Shown here in pieces: positions 11,691-22,195 of a DNA stretch of 64,000 nt. A program made the translations under genes and the position numbers. The notes below the pieces were generated by a model. The model was not told the origin of the DNA. It saw only the letters and a list, made by a program, of their open reading frames with translations, and did no database searches. Numbering within the stretch: the stretch's first letter is position 1; every line of letters begins with the position of its first letter. The stretch spans positions 74,815,053 to 74,879,052 of the forward strand of contig CM060732.1 of assembly GCA_030704615.1 (NCBI GenBank), read 5' to 3'. This stretch comes from Takakia lepidozioides. Its lineage: Eukaryota; Streptophyta; Takakiopsida; Takakiales; Takakiaceae.

Positions 11691-12755
11691 ATATTGATAG
11701 CATTGTTGTAAAACACATGGACCAACAATGACAGTCTCTGGAATGACATATAGTACAGTAATGACATATAGTACAGCATGTCGCTTCCAGTTGACCATCT
11801 ACCCATGTAGGTTTCTTGTACCTATCCTTCCACAGGGAATCATAGGTAATGTGGAGCTTGAAATCCAGCCCTCTTGGATGAATGTGGACCCACACTCTAT
11901 CCCTGCTCCTTCAGCTATCCATGCCTCTGACAGCCTACAATTCTACCAGCAAACACCCCAACCATACTGGTGTGGAGTTCTTCCCCAAAACACCCCAACC
12001 CTACTTATCACAATCTGAAATGCATCTGCTTCTCTCTGTAGTCCAACAGGCATTCGCCTTTTTGTCTCCATTGTCCCACCATTGGGGTCGGAAAGTGTTC
12101 ACCCCACCGCTTCTCCTCACCTCTATTATATGTTTTTGGATACTTCCCTGCTGCCACACTGGCAGTAACTTGCCAAAGTCACTCCAAACCACCACAGATG
12201 TACCCAACGACCTAACTTACAGAATTCAATATGCATCTTGCGGCCGAGTCTGATGAGAGGGCAACACAGGCTGAAATAGGTTGAAGAAGAAGGTGCCCTA
12301 CCACATTGTCCTTGACCTGTCCTGACCCATGGAGGATTTGACCGATGACCTCTTGTGTGTGCTGCTTGTGTCTGTAGTCAGGTAATGTCGGATTGGTCTG
12401 TCAGATCAAACCACTACGGCGTAGATGAGTAGTCAAAGATTGAAACACGCTTGCTAAGACCAAGCTGACTGTCCCAAGAACGGCGAGCTCGCTTGTACTC
12501 GTCTCGTCTGGTCTCCTCCTCCTCTCCTCCTTCGTGCATCATTTGCTCAACGCCTCCATCTCATGCCCCTGCATATCCTGCTATCATCGCGTTCCATCCC
12601 TCAGCTATGTGGTGTGGCGCAGGAGACAAAAAGACGCCAAGTCCCAGCCCTCCTTTCTGTTCACGATTACACTAATGGACAACCTTATTAGCAAAAATTT
12701 TAACTTTTTTAAACCTAATGGGCAACCTTATTTGCATTATATGTGCCTTCAAAAT

Positions 12756-13069
12756 GACACGTGTAGTGATGTAGTCGTATAAATAGAGCTCTGAAACCAT
12801 CTTCAGTCATGGAGTCATGAGATTCCATGAAACGTCGTCCACGTGTAGTCAAACATATCACACTAGTCATATAAACCATCCCTGTCATCATGGTCAACAA
12901 TGTTTGACCAATGCTCCCTAACTTTCCGGAGTCATGTAGTGATATCCATTACTACAAAGTCATAAAACTAAAACTGTAATGCATTTCAACGCTCTGTAGT
13001 CATGTACCTAGTGCAGTTTTTATGACTCCGCCAAACCCGTAGTCCTAAAAACGCTCATATCTTGTAGTG
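12756..13069 (+). repeat. Right subterminal repeats and right TIR of the CACTA element
   Basis: Repeated GTAGTCAT/ATGACTAC motifs (for example 12769, 12846 and 12987 and onward) lead to the terminal CGCTCATATCTTGTAGTG. They mirror the left end and are the expected binding sites for the element's own protein. The copy at 61535 differs by a few substitutions and a short indel. Confidence 0.75.
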
Positions 13070-13072
13070 AAT

Positions 13073-13336
13073 ACAGCAGAAGATCTTTCTTTCAATTCCG
13101 AAAGAAGATGACAAATGGGGATTAAAGGGAGGAGTGATCAGTATTACACGAGCACCTTGGGAATGTAGAATCAGAAGTGAAGAATGGTTGTCCCATCTAG
13201 CTTTATTGATTACTCTAATCCCAATCAGAAAAGTTTGCTACACTAGTTATATTTTCATGGAAGGATGTTCAAATTATGAATATTGTCATATGATCATAGA
13301 AGCAGTGGAGTACTGCCAAAGACTTGTTACAAGTTA
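13073..13336 (+). pseudogene. Retroelement ORF, 3' half, beyond the CACTA insertion
   Basis: The frame continues from 372-529 in phase once the insertion is removed, and ends at a TAG (13334-13336). The C-terminal half contains W-L-S-H-L-A-L-L-I and Tyr/Cys-rich segments. I do not recognise the protein. About 170 bp of non-coding sequence then precede the gag-like ORF. Confidence 0.5.
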
Positions 13337-13508
13337 GATACACTGAGAAAGACAAATGGTATTATTGTGCCCATTAAAAGATTGGTGATCAATCAGTAAA
13401 GGGAAAATTAAGTCGTAATACAGATTTTGGCAAGATAGGATAAATCTTGGAGAAAGGGTAGAGACCACTATAATTTTTCTTTACTGACATACCAAGACTG
13501 ATTAAAGG

Positions 13509-14395
13509 GTGCTGAAAATGAATTATGTATGTGATGTGGGAATGAATGAGGAAATTAAAGACAAAGCTAAACAAGACAGAGCTGAAAGAATAGAGAAATA
13601 TGCTGCAAAAAGGGAAGCTCGGTTGAGAAAAGAGTTCCCAGAATTACAAAACTTGAATATTATTCAAGGTGACGGTGATAAACCAGAAGATCAGGAAATC
13701 GGATCGTTGGAAAGTGGGAACACTACTCCAGAAGGAGTTGCCAGTAATGCACTTGATGAATGGTTACCACAAGAAAGATCTGAAGGACCCTCTACAGTAA
13801 CAAGTCCAAATCGAGGCTTTGCTGATATATTGGAAGAAAGATTTGAGAATATTCTGAGTGAAGAAGGTGAAAGAAGTGAAACTACTTCTCCAGAAAGGAT
13901 AACCAGGACTGCACTCAAAGCTTTTAAAGATTCATTAAGCTTAGTAGGGACAGCAGCTGGAAGACGACTATCATTGGGACAAGGGCCTCCTAGCTTTGAA
14001 TCATTGTTTGGAAGACAAACACCAACAACACCACTAGCCTTGACAATCCCAACACCACCACAGTCAGCAACAGCGGGACCATCCTAGTTTGGACAACCAG
14101 TTGCACCAGCCGTACCAATGGCTTTAGCAGCAAGCAAAACTAGACCGCCGTTCCCTTCATATGATGGGAAATCTGATCCGGATATCCATCTTAATCAATT
14201 TGAGAACATGTGCACCATTTACAATGAAGCAACAGACCAGGAAAAGATCCGATTATTTCCTTGTTCAATGGCCAGGAAAGGCATTGAATGGTTGGCAACC
14301 TTTCCAGCCAATCACTTTGCAAATTGGGCGGATATGAAAACCGCGTTTCAAGAAAGATATAGATCCAACAAATCCACATCTGAAATCTTCACAGG
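13509..14395 (+). pseudogene. gag-like ORF of the first LTR retroelement, one in-frame TAG
   Basis: The first part (13509-14084) is a charged, Lys/Glu-rich N-terminus followed by a Ser/Thr/Pro-rich linker. After a TAG at 14085 the same frame continues to a retrotransposon-gag-like core: PPFPSYDGKSDPDIHLNQFE, then a W-L-A-T-F-P block and 'FQERY'. This pattern (F-D-G-x-x-x-P-x-x-W/L ... F) belongs to plant Ty3/gypsy gag. The core breaks off near 14395 where unrelated sequence begins, consistent with insertion of another retroelement. No protease or pol follows in this frame. Confidence 0.65.
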
Positions 14396-14498
14396 AAGCT
14401 CCGAGTTGGCCCGGTGGCCAGTTTGGGAGTTAGACGCGCGCATCGAAGCGAGTAACTATGACTTAAAGGGGGAGTTATCAAAGTGAGGTGCACAACAC

Positions 14499-14512
14499 TT
14501 CGTATCAGAGCC
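14499..14512 (+). other. PBS-like site of a second LTR retroelement
   Basis: CGTATCAGAGC matches the plant retrotransposon PBS TGGTATCAGAGC (initiator tRNA-Met) except at its first bases. It follows a ...CACAACA end, as an LTR end would look. The sequence before it (14396-14498) is short for an LTR, so the LTR may be truncated or very small. Confidence 0.4.
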
Positions 14513-14525
14513 TAGAGTTCAGTAT

Positions 14526-15370
14526 GTGATCGTCCTTGAGATTGGCCTTACCACGGTGTTGGGCAAGACCAAGCGAAAGCGGAATGGTCCGAAAGCCGAT
14601 GGTCCTAGTGAGCCCGGTGAGGGCGACGCGTCACCGGAGCGGCAATTTACGCTTCTGAAAGCGAGGCCGCTCAAGAGCAGGAGGAATTTGAGGAGCCGAA
14701 GCCTGAGGACTTCCCAAAGGCTCCGTCGGATCAACAGATGCCTCCTATGCCAGCAGCCTTTTGGGAAGGGTTTTTGGCGCAGTTTGGTGGGGCGCAAAAG
14801 GATGTCATGAAGGCGGCCAATGCCACTTCCACTAAGGCAAAGTTTAAGGTGAAGCCTAAGGAACCCGACACCTTCTAGGGCGTCCAAAATTGGAAGGCGC
14901 TCAACACCTGGCTCTTGGAGCTAGAACAATACTTCCGAATGGCCAAGTTAAGTGACGAGGATCGGGTGGAAGTGGCACCCACCTACTTGAGGGGCTATGC
15001 TCAACAATGGTGGCAGAAACGCCTTTATAACCAAGGGCCAAACCGAGAGACCTTGAGCTGGAGTGGGTTCAAGGAACTAATGAAAAAACAATCTGTGCCC
15101 CTCGACGCGTCCTGGCTCGCCCGGGACAAGATGAGGAACTTGAAGCAAACGGATGACATTCGGGGATATGTTCAGGATTTCAAAGTCGCAGATATGGCAG
15201 AACAAAAAATGGTCTTCAACTTTGTGGCGGGACTGGCCCCATGGGCCAGGCGGAAGTTGGAGGAGAGGCCACCAAAGACTTTGAACGAGGCAATTGAATG
15301 GGTTGAATGCTTCTTGGATGTCCCTAGGGGCAAAAGACAGAGCTGTACGGAGCTAAACCATAAGAAGGTC
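14526..15370 (+). pseudogene. gag of a second Ty3/gypsy-like retroelement, broken
   Basis: After a basic and acidic N-terminal region (14526-14810) the main open block (14915-15370) encodes a recognisable retrotransposon gag domain: ELEQYFRMA, LRGYAQQWW, W-x-x-F-K-E-L-M, DDIRGYVQDF and F-V-A-G-L. This is the capsid-like region of Ty3/gypsy gag. A TAG at 14876 sits just before 'GVQNWKALNTWL', so frames must be joined across a stop and a shift. The frame then enters a tandem repeat (15395) and no zinc knuckle or pol is visible. It is a decayed element inserted next to, or within, the first one. Confidence 0.65.
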
Positions 15371-15394
15371 CGGCGGGAGGGTGACTCCTTCCGA

Positions 15395-15510
15395 AACTGT
15401 ATAAGGCTGTGTCAGGCTGTGACAAGCTGGATAAGGCTGTGTCAGACTGTGACAAGCTGTGTCAAACTGTGTCAAACTGTGTAAGGTTGTGACTGACTGT
15501 GTAAGCCTGT
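15395..15510 (+). repeat. Short tandem repeat, TGTGTCAAAC-like units
   Basis: Units of 10-11 bp such as CTGTGTCAAA and CTGTGACAAG follow one another with small changes. They interrupt the gag frame and give a Cys/Gln/Thr-rich translation of no likely meaning. Confidence 0.7.
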
Positions 15511-15649
15511 CTACTACCCCTAAGGCCTGTGTTGGTCCAAGTCTACCATCCGTAAGTCTGTGCAAAAATTAAGGGTACCCCACAAAACCCGTAAAACTGT
15601 CTAAGTCCCAGACAGCCCTCTAACAGTGAGGCTATTAGTGAAGAAATAG

Positions 15650-15677
15650 TATGGGGGGGGGGGAGGGGGGGGGGAGG
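15650..15677 (+). repeat. Poly-G tract
   Basis: A run of G broken by two A residues lies between the tandem repeat and the next decayed ORF. Length in the assembly may be unreliable. Confidence 0.8.
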
Positions 15678-15712
15678 CATCAAGTAGGGAGAGAGTTTTT
15701 GAGGAGCAGCTG

Positions 15713-16938
15713 TTGGCGACATTCTTGCAGGCAAAGACCTTTGTATTTCATTTGCTAGTAGAGGAGGTACAGACATTGATGGCACCAGGAGAGACTGCAT
15801 CAATTCCCCAACAACCACCTCATGGAGACAACATGGATACCATATCACTGGTGACACAAAGGCAACCTGCTGTTTGGAATGATCTTTCTCTCAATGCACC
15901 CAAAACTCCTACTGAACATTCATTTAGTGATGTTATAAATCTGCCCCTTAACCAAATTCCCTATGTCATGGATCTGGTTTGGAAACAATTGACTCTTCCC
16001 AAGTCCCTGGGACACTATTACCATCTTATGCGCCACTGGTTGCCTTTGGCAACTCGACACCAAGTTTTTGAGTCTGATAAGCCCATGGAGGATCATCATT
16101 TGCGCAGTGTTGGAATGAGGCAGGGACGATGCTTAAGGAACTGCTTGCCTTCCAGGTAATTCGGGGTTTCATATCCACCAAGACTAGGGAGGTAGCTAAC
16201 ATTGTTACGGGCTGTGGCACTTATTATGCTGCTTGTTTAATCCTATGATACCACTTAGAGCGACAAAAAGTGCAGCAGAGGTACCTATCTTATTCCACTG
16301 GGGATCACTGGATTTTACCTCCAATTCCAGAACACATATTTCATGATGTGCGCACCATGCTCCAGCTTGATACATAGTTTTGTTACTGGTTCACTTGCGC
16401 CCAGACATATTTAAGGAATATAGTCGGGGATCAACACCATATTTTCACCAAGGGGCATGCGGCCAGAAGATGGCTTGAGAACTCCAAGCAGTTAGGCAAG
16501 CCACCCAATTACACAGAAGGAGAACTCAGTGCATATACTACACTAGCCAGACAGATGGTACAACAAGTCTTAACAGATCATCTACCAGACATGGTGGGCA
16601 TTCATGGGTTACCAGTCTTACTTCCTGTTCTTCAGAAGAAAGTCAAGAGCCAGAAGGGCCAGCAGAGGGACAATGAATCAGATACCAATGGTTCTTCCAA
16701 TAAGAACACATTTGACATGGAGGCCCACTATGACGAGGTCATAGCAGACAAGCAACGCCAAGGTTCACCTATTGGACTCCCCAAACCTCCAATTTAGACG
16801 GGGCAATCTGCTCCAATGAGCAGGCAGACCTCTCCACCGGCTAAAGACAAGGCTCGGGCTTGTACACAGAGCCCGTGCAAGGACTCTCAGAAGCACACAG
16901 GTGCCCGCTCACAGAGGTATGCTGACCCCAAGAAGTAA
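15713..16938 (+). pseudogene. Unidentified decayed ORF, probably from a retroelement
   Basis: A coding-like frame runs from 15713, shifts near 16128 and continues to a TAA near 16936. It is interrupted by TGA (16246), TAG (16375) and TAG (16795). The translation has ordinary globular composition ('VMDLVWKQLTLP', 'YYHLMRHWLP', 'GHAARRWLE') and ends in a Ser/Pro/Lys-rich tail. I do not recognise the family. The stop is followed by GAGAGGAGGGGATAA, polypurine-tract-like, then TGTTAC. That would fit the last ORF before a 3' LTR, such as a gag-like or extra ORF of an unusual retroelement. Confidence 0.4.
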
Positions 16939-16975
16939 ACCGTGGGGGCACGACTTTTTGAGAGAGGAGGGGATA

Positions 16976-17345
16976 ATGTTACAAGGTTGCTGAGCACTTA
17001 GACGATTTGCAGGTTCTTGCGGGTACTCTTATTTTTGCGCAGTCATGAGCCTTCATGGCTCTACAACCATGAACTACCATAGGCCTCATGGTGTGACCTT
17101 TACGAGCCCATGAACCCTCATGGTGCTGCGGACATGAGTCTCCATGAGCCCTCATGGTGCGGGGGCATGAGACTTCATGACTTCATGACTCTAGGGCATG
17201 AGTCCACACATGCCCTCATGGCACTGCTACAACGGGCGATCATGAGCACTCATGACGCGACAGTCATGAGCGATCATGACTCAACGACCATGAGCCAGTA
17301 CAAGCGACCATGAACGCCACTAATTCTCGTTCCAACTCCTGCCGT
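16976..17345 (+). repeat. LTR-like start and CATGA-rich degenerate array
   Basis: After the polypurine-like tract the sequence begins TGTTACAAGG. From about 17043 to 17310 it consists of many CATGAG/CTCATG and TTCATG/CCATGA motifs at irregular 8-20-bp spacing, so both strands carry CATGA. The open frame across it (17110-17313) is a by-product of the repeat. Confidence 0.5.
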
Positions 17346-18215
17346 TCATTGTCGTATGCTAGGGCCAAGGTTTACATAGACGATTGTGCCACAATTTTAG
17401 GGGGGAGTTTTTGTTGTGGTAGTAGCTCCATATCTCTGATCAGTATTGTAGTCACGGACTTCAAGGTATAAAAGGAGTTTCTGTTTTTTGGCCAAAGGAT
17501 CTGAGGGTGGGATAGCAGATGAAGTAAATGCATCTTTATAACAGTATCAATTGATCATGCGCACCTGGAAAGTCCAAACTGTGAAACGAACGTGGGGTTG
17601 GCTTACAAGGATGAATGTGTATGATATCCAAAAAATTGTCATCAAACACTCGTTCATTTACATTTATTTGTCTGAGATTGTGCGCCAGATGGCCCCATAT
17701 TTTTTATTCCACGGTGCCACGGTTCTGATGGCATAGGCATTGTCTGAGGCTGAGCAGTCAGACCAGCTAATTGTTTATATGTAATGTTATATTCATCTAT
17801 AATATATGTCGCTGTTATTTTCAATTATTGAAACCGTTCAAATAAACGACACGTCGTTCATTTTGGGCGACACACGTCAGACATCGATAACTACATTGCA
17901 GACGAACAGCTATCCACTAATGGCTGGCAGGTGCACTAATGAGGGAACGACATTTGTGTAACGGTCACGCGAGAGGGAATCCGATGCTTCTAGAGACAAT
18001 CCCCAACGCAAGCAACTCCGCAAGAAATCGAGAGTCACTTTGGCTTTCTAGTTTCCGCACTTAGAGGGGGAGAGGTAGTCAAGCTGGAGAGGGTTCCTTC
18101 TACGATACGAAAGAGAAGGAAGTCACTTTATTTTACTTCCCTTAGAGAGAAACTCAGAGCAAGAGAGCAAATGACGAGGTGTCGTTTGATGGAGAACCCA
18201 GGGCCACGGCAGTAG
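17346..18215. other. Non-coding region with a second polypurine-like tract and TATA-like box
   Basis: A TTTTAGGGGGGAG tract near 17395 is followed by TGTTGTGGTAG. About 50 bp on lies TATAAAAG (17467-17474), an arrangement that would fit the start of an LTR with its promoter. No open frame of note is present. From 17870 on the sequence has CACACGTCAG and TCGAGAGTCAC stretches of unknown meaning. Confidence 0.3.
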
Positions 18216-18467
18216 GTGAATGCGGAGACTGCAACACAAGAGCAGACCGACAATGAGGCAGCATATGTCACACAGTCAGAGAGAACAGTGAGCGTTGGAA
18301 ACCAGACTGTGGAAGCAGAGATGCTTCGCAGGGAAACTGAAGGAGGTGGAAGTCCGGGGAACGCTGAACCGAGACAAGGTCTACAAACCCTAGAGCAGAC
18401 AGAAATTCCAGCAGATGTGAGAGGGAAGAGGAAAGCTGCAGAAGGGGATCCAAATTCAAAACCTTAG
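18216..18467 (+). CDS. Small hypothetical ORF upstream of the palindrome array
   Basis: An open frame of 83 codons gives a hydrophilic, Glu/Thr/Gly-rich product with a KRKAAEGD stretch near the end. GCCAGTAAGT just downstream (18472-18481) looks like a splice donor. It could be the first exon of the gene that continues at 19521, with the palindrome array in the intron. No domain is recognised. Confidence 0.3.
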   Translation: MNAETATQEQTDNEAAYVTQSERTVSVGNQTVEAEMLRRETEGGGSPGNAEPRQGLQTLEQTEIPADVRGKRKAAEGDPNSKP

Positions 18468-18544
18468 AAGGCGCCAGTAAGTGTTCTCTACCTTCCATTT
18501 CCTATTTACAGATCTACGAAGAGAGTGAGTGCAATGTCCTAGAA

Positions 18545-19483
18545 AGTGATGGTCGGTACCGACCATCACTATGAAGCCATGTTGATTTGCTTTGTACTCC
18601 TCTGTTTATGGTTTTCCACACCAGCAGTTTGTGACTGGCGGTACCGCCATTCACTGTTCTTCAGATCATAGAGTCAGTCTGATTGCCTTTCAAGCACTCC
18701 TTCTCTTTCATTCTGTAGCAGGAACCTGTGATTGTCGACAACGTCATTCTCTTTCTTTTTCAAAACTCTCATTATGATACAACAGAAAGTGAGTGTCGTT
18801 GCCGACATTAACTATGATCCAGTATTGACTTACACCAAACGCAATGCATTCCATTCTAGTGTAGTGCGAGTGTCGTTAACGCCATTCGATTCTCCTCATG
18901 AGCTTCTTGAACCTGTATGCATGGAGAGAGAGTGACGGTCGGCATATTCAGTCATATAGTGTTGCATTGCATTTTCTCTATTTCAGGTTGAGCAGATTAG
19001 GGAAGTGGAATGGCGGTACCGCCAATCACTTTTTTTGAGACCATACTGTAGATTCACGTAGAGTATCGATTGCGAAGTACATTCCAGACAGACAAGAAAT
19101 AGTGATTGTTTGTGAAGATAAGATCATCAAAATGGAGTCTCTCTGACTTATCTGCACTCACTTTCTGCCCTAAACTAGAGTGAGTGTCGGTGCCGCCAAT
19201 CACTGAGACATATATTTCATTACACCAAACCGATCCAGTAGGTCCTTCAAATGTAATGTTTTTCGATTGTCGTTAACGCCGTTCGCTAATGCTCAGATCC
19301 TCTCTGTACCTGTTTGCCCAGAAACATAGTGATTGTCAGTACTGACCATCACTATGTAGTCACACTGTTTTGGTTTGCATTCGTCTGGATCAGCTTTGTT
19401 TGTGTAGATGGTTGTGAATGTCGGTGCCGCCATTCACTGTTATTTGAGACGAGACAGACTGATGGTCGGTACCGACATTCACT
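18545..19483. repeat. Array of about 12 spaced dyad palindromes
   Basis: Each site is an inverted repeat of about 24-26 bp with outer arms AGTGA/TCACT and a centre such as GTCGGTACCGAC, GGCGGTACCGCC, GTCGTTAACG or GTCAGTACTGAC. Sites begin near 18545, 18629, 18728, 18788, 18863, 18931, 19004, 19179, 19264, 19328, 19414 and 19458. The first is a perfect 26-bp palindrome; others have one to several mismatches and one (18931) is degraded. Spacing is mostly 45-100 bp. The sequences between sites are not alike, so only the palindromes are shared. They lie directly upstream of the gene at 19521. Confidence 0.85.
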
Positions 19484-19520
19484 ATTTGCACATAACTCAC
19501 TGTTTGATTGACATGGCGTC

Positions 19521-20661
19521 ATGCAGAAAACTGTGAAGTCGAAGCAGACAGGAACAGAGGCAAAAGGTTCTGGAGATGGGGACGAGTTTGCCAAGAGCTC
19601 CGAGAATAGCGATGAAGCAGATGAACGTGAAGTGCACTACCTTGACAAGGTGAAAGAACTTATGTCATTCCAGAAGGTAAACTCTCAGGAGGTTATTAGG
19701 GACATGCTCGTCTCTGGAGGGCGTCTGGACATCCCACTATGCCGGATGATATCTATGCCTGTTGTGCGTCCTCCTCTTTCCCATGACATTACAAAATTGG
19801 AAACTGATTTCGTGCATGGATATAGACTTGGTGCACAAGTTTTTTATGTGTCACTGACGGATACAAATGGAAAAAACACATTAGTGTCTCCTGAGATCAC
19901 AGATATTTGGGATGAGTGCTGGAAGGATGTTAATGAGGAGTTCGAGCTGGGCCTCATGATGGGAAGAAACACCCAACAATTCTGCAACCACATGTTCTAC
20001 GTCTGGGACAGCAACCACCGATTGCTGGCATGGATGGGATACATTCAGAAACATCATGCGAAAGACAAAGACAAACATGTTGCTGTAGAGGCAATGGTTT
20101 TGGATCCTGGAAACGACATCGCTAGGCTTCTTACAGCTATGCACGACGTGAACAAGTAAGTCATCATTGAGACTCCATTGCCTCTCCAACGTCTTGTTAA
20201 TCCCACCAAAAAACGATGTTTCCCAATGCATTGTTTCCAATCTTTTTGCAGATCGATAGAGAAATCGCATGTGACAACGAGCTTGGTCCACACACTGTTC
20301 CGAATTCAGAGGATTGGTCTGATGAAGCTGTATGATTTTCGCACAGTACTCCACCCCGATATAATCAAGAAGTGTGAAACATGAAGAGTTGCAGACACTT
20401 GGTATTCTTTGACTCGAGAGGATCAAGACAAGGAGAAAAGGTTGTGGTGGCTGCTTGTACATGTATGCGGTAAGGCTGAGCCTGTACTCAGTTGTCTTTC
20501 TGAATACATGTTTGTATTTTGTTTTGTACTCATCCCTATTTTGATCAATGTAGCAAGAACTGGCAGAGGCAGCTGAGAAGGGGAAATCCAAATACTACCG
20601 CACTACAACAGAGGAACTTACACTACAATACACCCTATGTAATTTCGACGATTTAGTTTGA
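19521..20661 (+). pseudogene. Unknown three-exon gene with one in-frame TGA
   Basis: The model joins 19521-20155, 20252-20462 and 20554-20661 with GT-AG introns in consistent phase, 318 codons in all. The N-terminus is Lys/Glu/Ser-rich. The middle looks globular ('HGYRLGAQVFYVSL', 'IWDECWKDVNEEFELGLMMG', 'HMFYVWDSNHRLLAWMGYI', 'VAVEAMVLDP'), and exon 2 adds 'LRTVLHPDIIKKC'-like and 'DKEKRLWWLLVH' stretches. A TGA at 20382-20384 interrupts an otherwise open exon and sits where CGA would fit. Either the protein ends there (255 residues) or the gene carries a single nonsense mutation. I do not recognise the family. The palindrome array ends about 40 bp upstream. Confidence 0.5.
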
Positions 20662-21100
20662 TGCTGGCGTCGACTGTTGTCACTTTCGACTGTTCTAACC
20701 ATTTTGCAGGCAAAATTTATATTAAAATATTCGAAGTGCTAGACAATCGCGAAAATTTTGACTGTAGTGAGAGACTTTGACTATCTAAAGTGAGCTGACT
20801 GAGACAACCACTTAAGCACGTGTAATCACAATATATAAATTATATAGCAATATATATATATATGGATAATAAGAAGTAAAAACATTTAACTATTTTTTTA
20901 CTGACCCATCACATTAATATTAAACTAATCGTGTGCTGGTTAATGTTAGTGAAACAAAACAACTGAATTATGTGAACGAATGATAAACAAAATGCCTTGC
21001 TGGCAGCTATTGGATGAACGTATCAAACATAATTTTGAATGATTCAAAGGTACCAGGTGCGGAGAAAGAGATAGTGAAGGCCAATGTGGCATCTCATGGA
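20662..21100. other. AT-rich non-coding stretch
   Basis: Contains ATATATATATATATGG near 20847 and TATTAAAATATTCG. It probably includes the 3' flank of the preceding unit. No gene is seen. Confidence 0.4.
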
Positions 21101-22120
21101 GGCCTGTCTTCAGAGGGGGTCCCTTCAAAGCGGGTTCTGCAAGGCCTTGGAAAGATTTGTAGTCACACAGAAAAATAGTAGTAAGGGGGTTGAAAAGGTC
21201 TTAGACAGATTTGGTCTTGGGCAGAAAGAGGGAATAATGGCTGAATGAGGAGGGGTGAATGCTCTAGTGGATGAAGATATGGTGGAAGGGATTGAAGAAT
21301 TCCGGCACACTGGGGAAGATTTGTCCGAGGAGTTCACCCAGGGGAAAGGGCAGTGGGAAGGGTGTGGAATGCGGAGTTTCTGGGCAGTGCTTCGTAGGGA
21401 GAACGGGCCTTGAGGAAAGTGCGTAGAGCTGGGGGGCCAGGTATGTTCTGCTCGGCCATTGCTAGCTAGCCCTTTCCTCTTCTGGTTGGGTTCAGCTCTC
21501 TTGGATATGGGCAATCATATAGGCTTGATTTTGCAGTTCTTTGTTTGTTTGTTGCACATTGTTGTTCCGCAATCTCCTTTTGCTTTCCGTGTACATTTCG
21601 GAGTTCCTTTCTCTGTCCCCCTCTCTCTCTCTGCCCATTATGAAGTTAGGCAGAAAACTTTCCTGAATTTGTTTCCAGTCTGTGCCATGGGGGAGGACAT
21701 CATGGATGACCTCAAGGGTCTACCAACACTCAGCACTAGACTGAAATTTAAACTCGGCAGGAAGCCTACCTTCGAACAGCAAACAGAAGGAAAGGGAGTG
21801 CAATTGCCCTATGTGTGGGCAACCTGAAGACAATAGTCATTTTCTGATTCATTGTCCGGGGTTCTCTCACCAGAGAGATGCTCTCTTCAAATCTATCAAG
21901 GGGATTGTGCCTGTACCTCTGTTTACTAACTTTGAAAGTCTCGAGGCTGAGCCAAAAGCCCAGGCCCTTTTGGGGCCTAATCATCAGCCCCTGACCAAGG
22001 TAGGTTCTGTCCCTTTGTGTTCCGTTCAAACTGGGTGTGGGGTCAATGGCCACAAGGCTACGGCAAACCAACGTCTTATGAGTACATTCTCTCTGCCCAT
22101 TCCAACCTTGTTTGTCTGTG
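21101..22120 (+). mobile_element. LINE-derived fragment
   Basis: From about 21640 the frame encodes the same LINE 3' segment seen at 28.5-29.6 kb and 44.7-46.9 kb: 'NLFPVC', 'GEDIMDDLKGLPTL', 'RLKFKLG', then CGQ...HFLIHCPGFSHQ, with frameshifts. The CxxC...HCPGF pattern is the zinc-binding C-terminus of many LINE reverse transcriptase proteins. The part before (21101-21640) has coding-like composition on the plus strand but no recognised domain. Confidence 0.6.
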
Positions 22121-22195
22121 GCAGGTGGATATTAGTGTGGAATATCCAATTTGTCCCCCTATTTTCCAGCTTCATTTATTGTGAGGACATGTGAT

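Larger units (their letters stand above)
10427..12755. other. Long non-coding tail of the CACTA element
   Basis: No transposon gene is seen downstream of tnp2. The tail holds two related segments in the same orientation (about 10540-11060 and 11080-11800). They share the run from 'AAGATCCTTCAAATC' to 'GGAATGACATATAGTAC', and each carries a piece of ribosomal protein S3a on the minus strand. The rest (11800-12755) is unassigned, with a CTCGTCTCGTCT-type microsatellite near 12498. The same tail, inverted, occurs at 61535-64000. Confidence 0.6.
530..13069 (+). mobile_element. Complete CACTA (En/Spm) DNA transposon, 12,540 bp
   Basis: The left end reads CACTACAACAGATGAGCG and the right end, read inward on the minus strand, reads CACTACAAGATATGAGCG. 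Both continue into a similar GTTTTT(A/T)(G/T)GACT stretch. The element is flanked by the 3-bp direct repeat AAT (527-529 and 13070-13072), the duplication length typical of CACTA elements. ATGACTAC-type subterminal repeats lie inside both ends. The interior has a tnp2-like transposase gene on the plus strand, a decayed accessory gene on the minus strand, and captured host gene pieces. A second copy of its right end lies at 61535-64000 in inverted orientation. Confidence 0.93.

Noticed and set aside
18545-19483. CRISPR array
   Set aside because: Repeats are dyad-symmetric and diverged, spacing is irregular, and the context is eukaryotic with introns and plant transposons.
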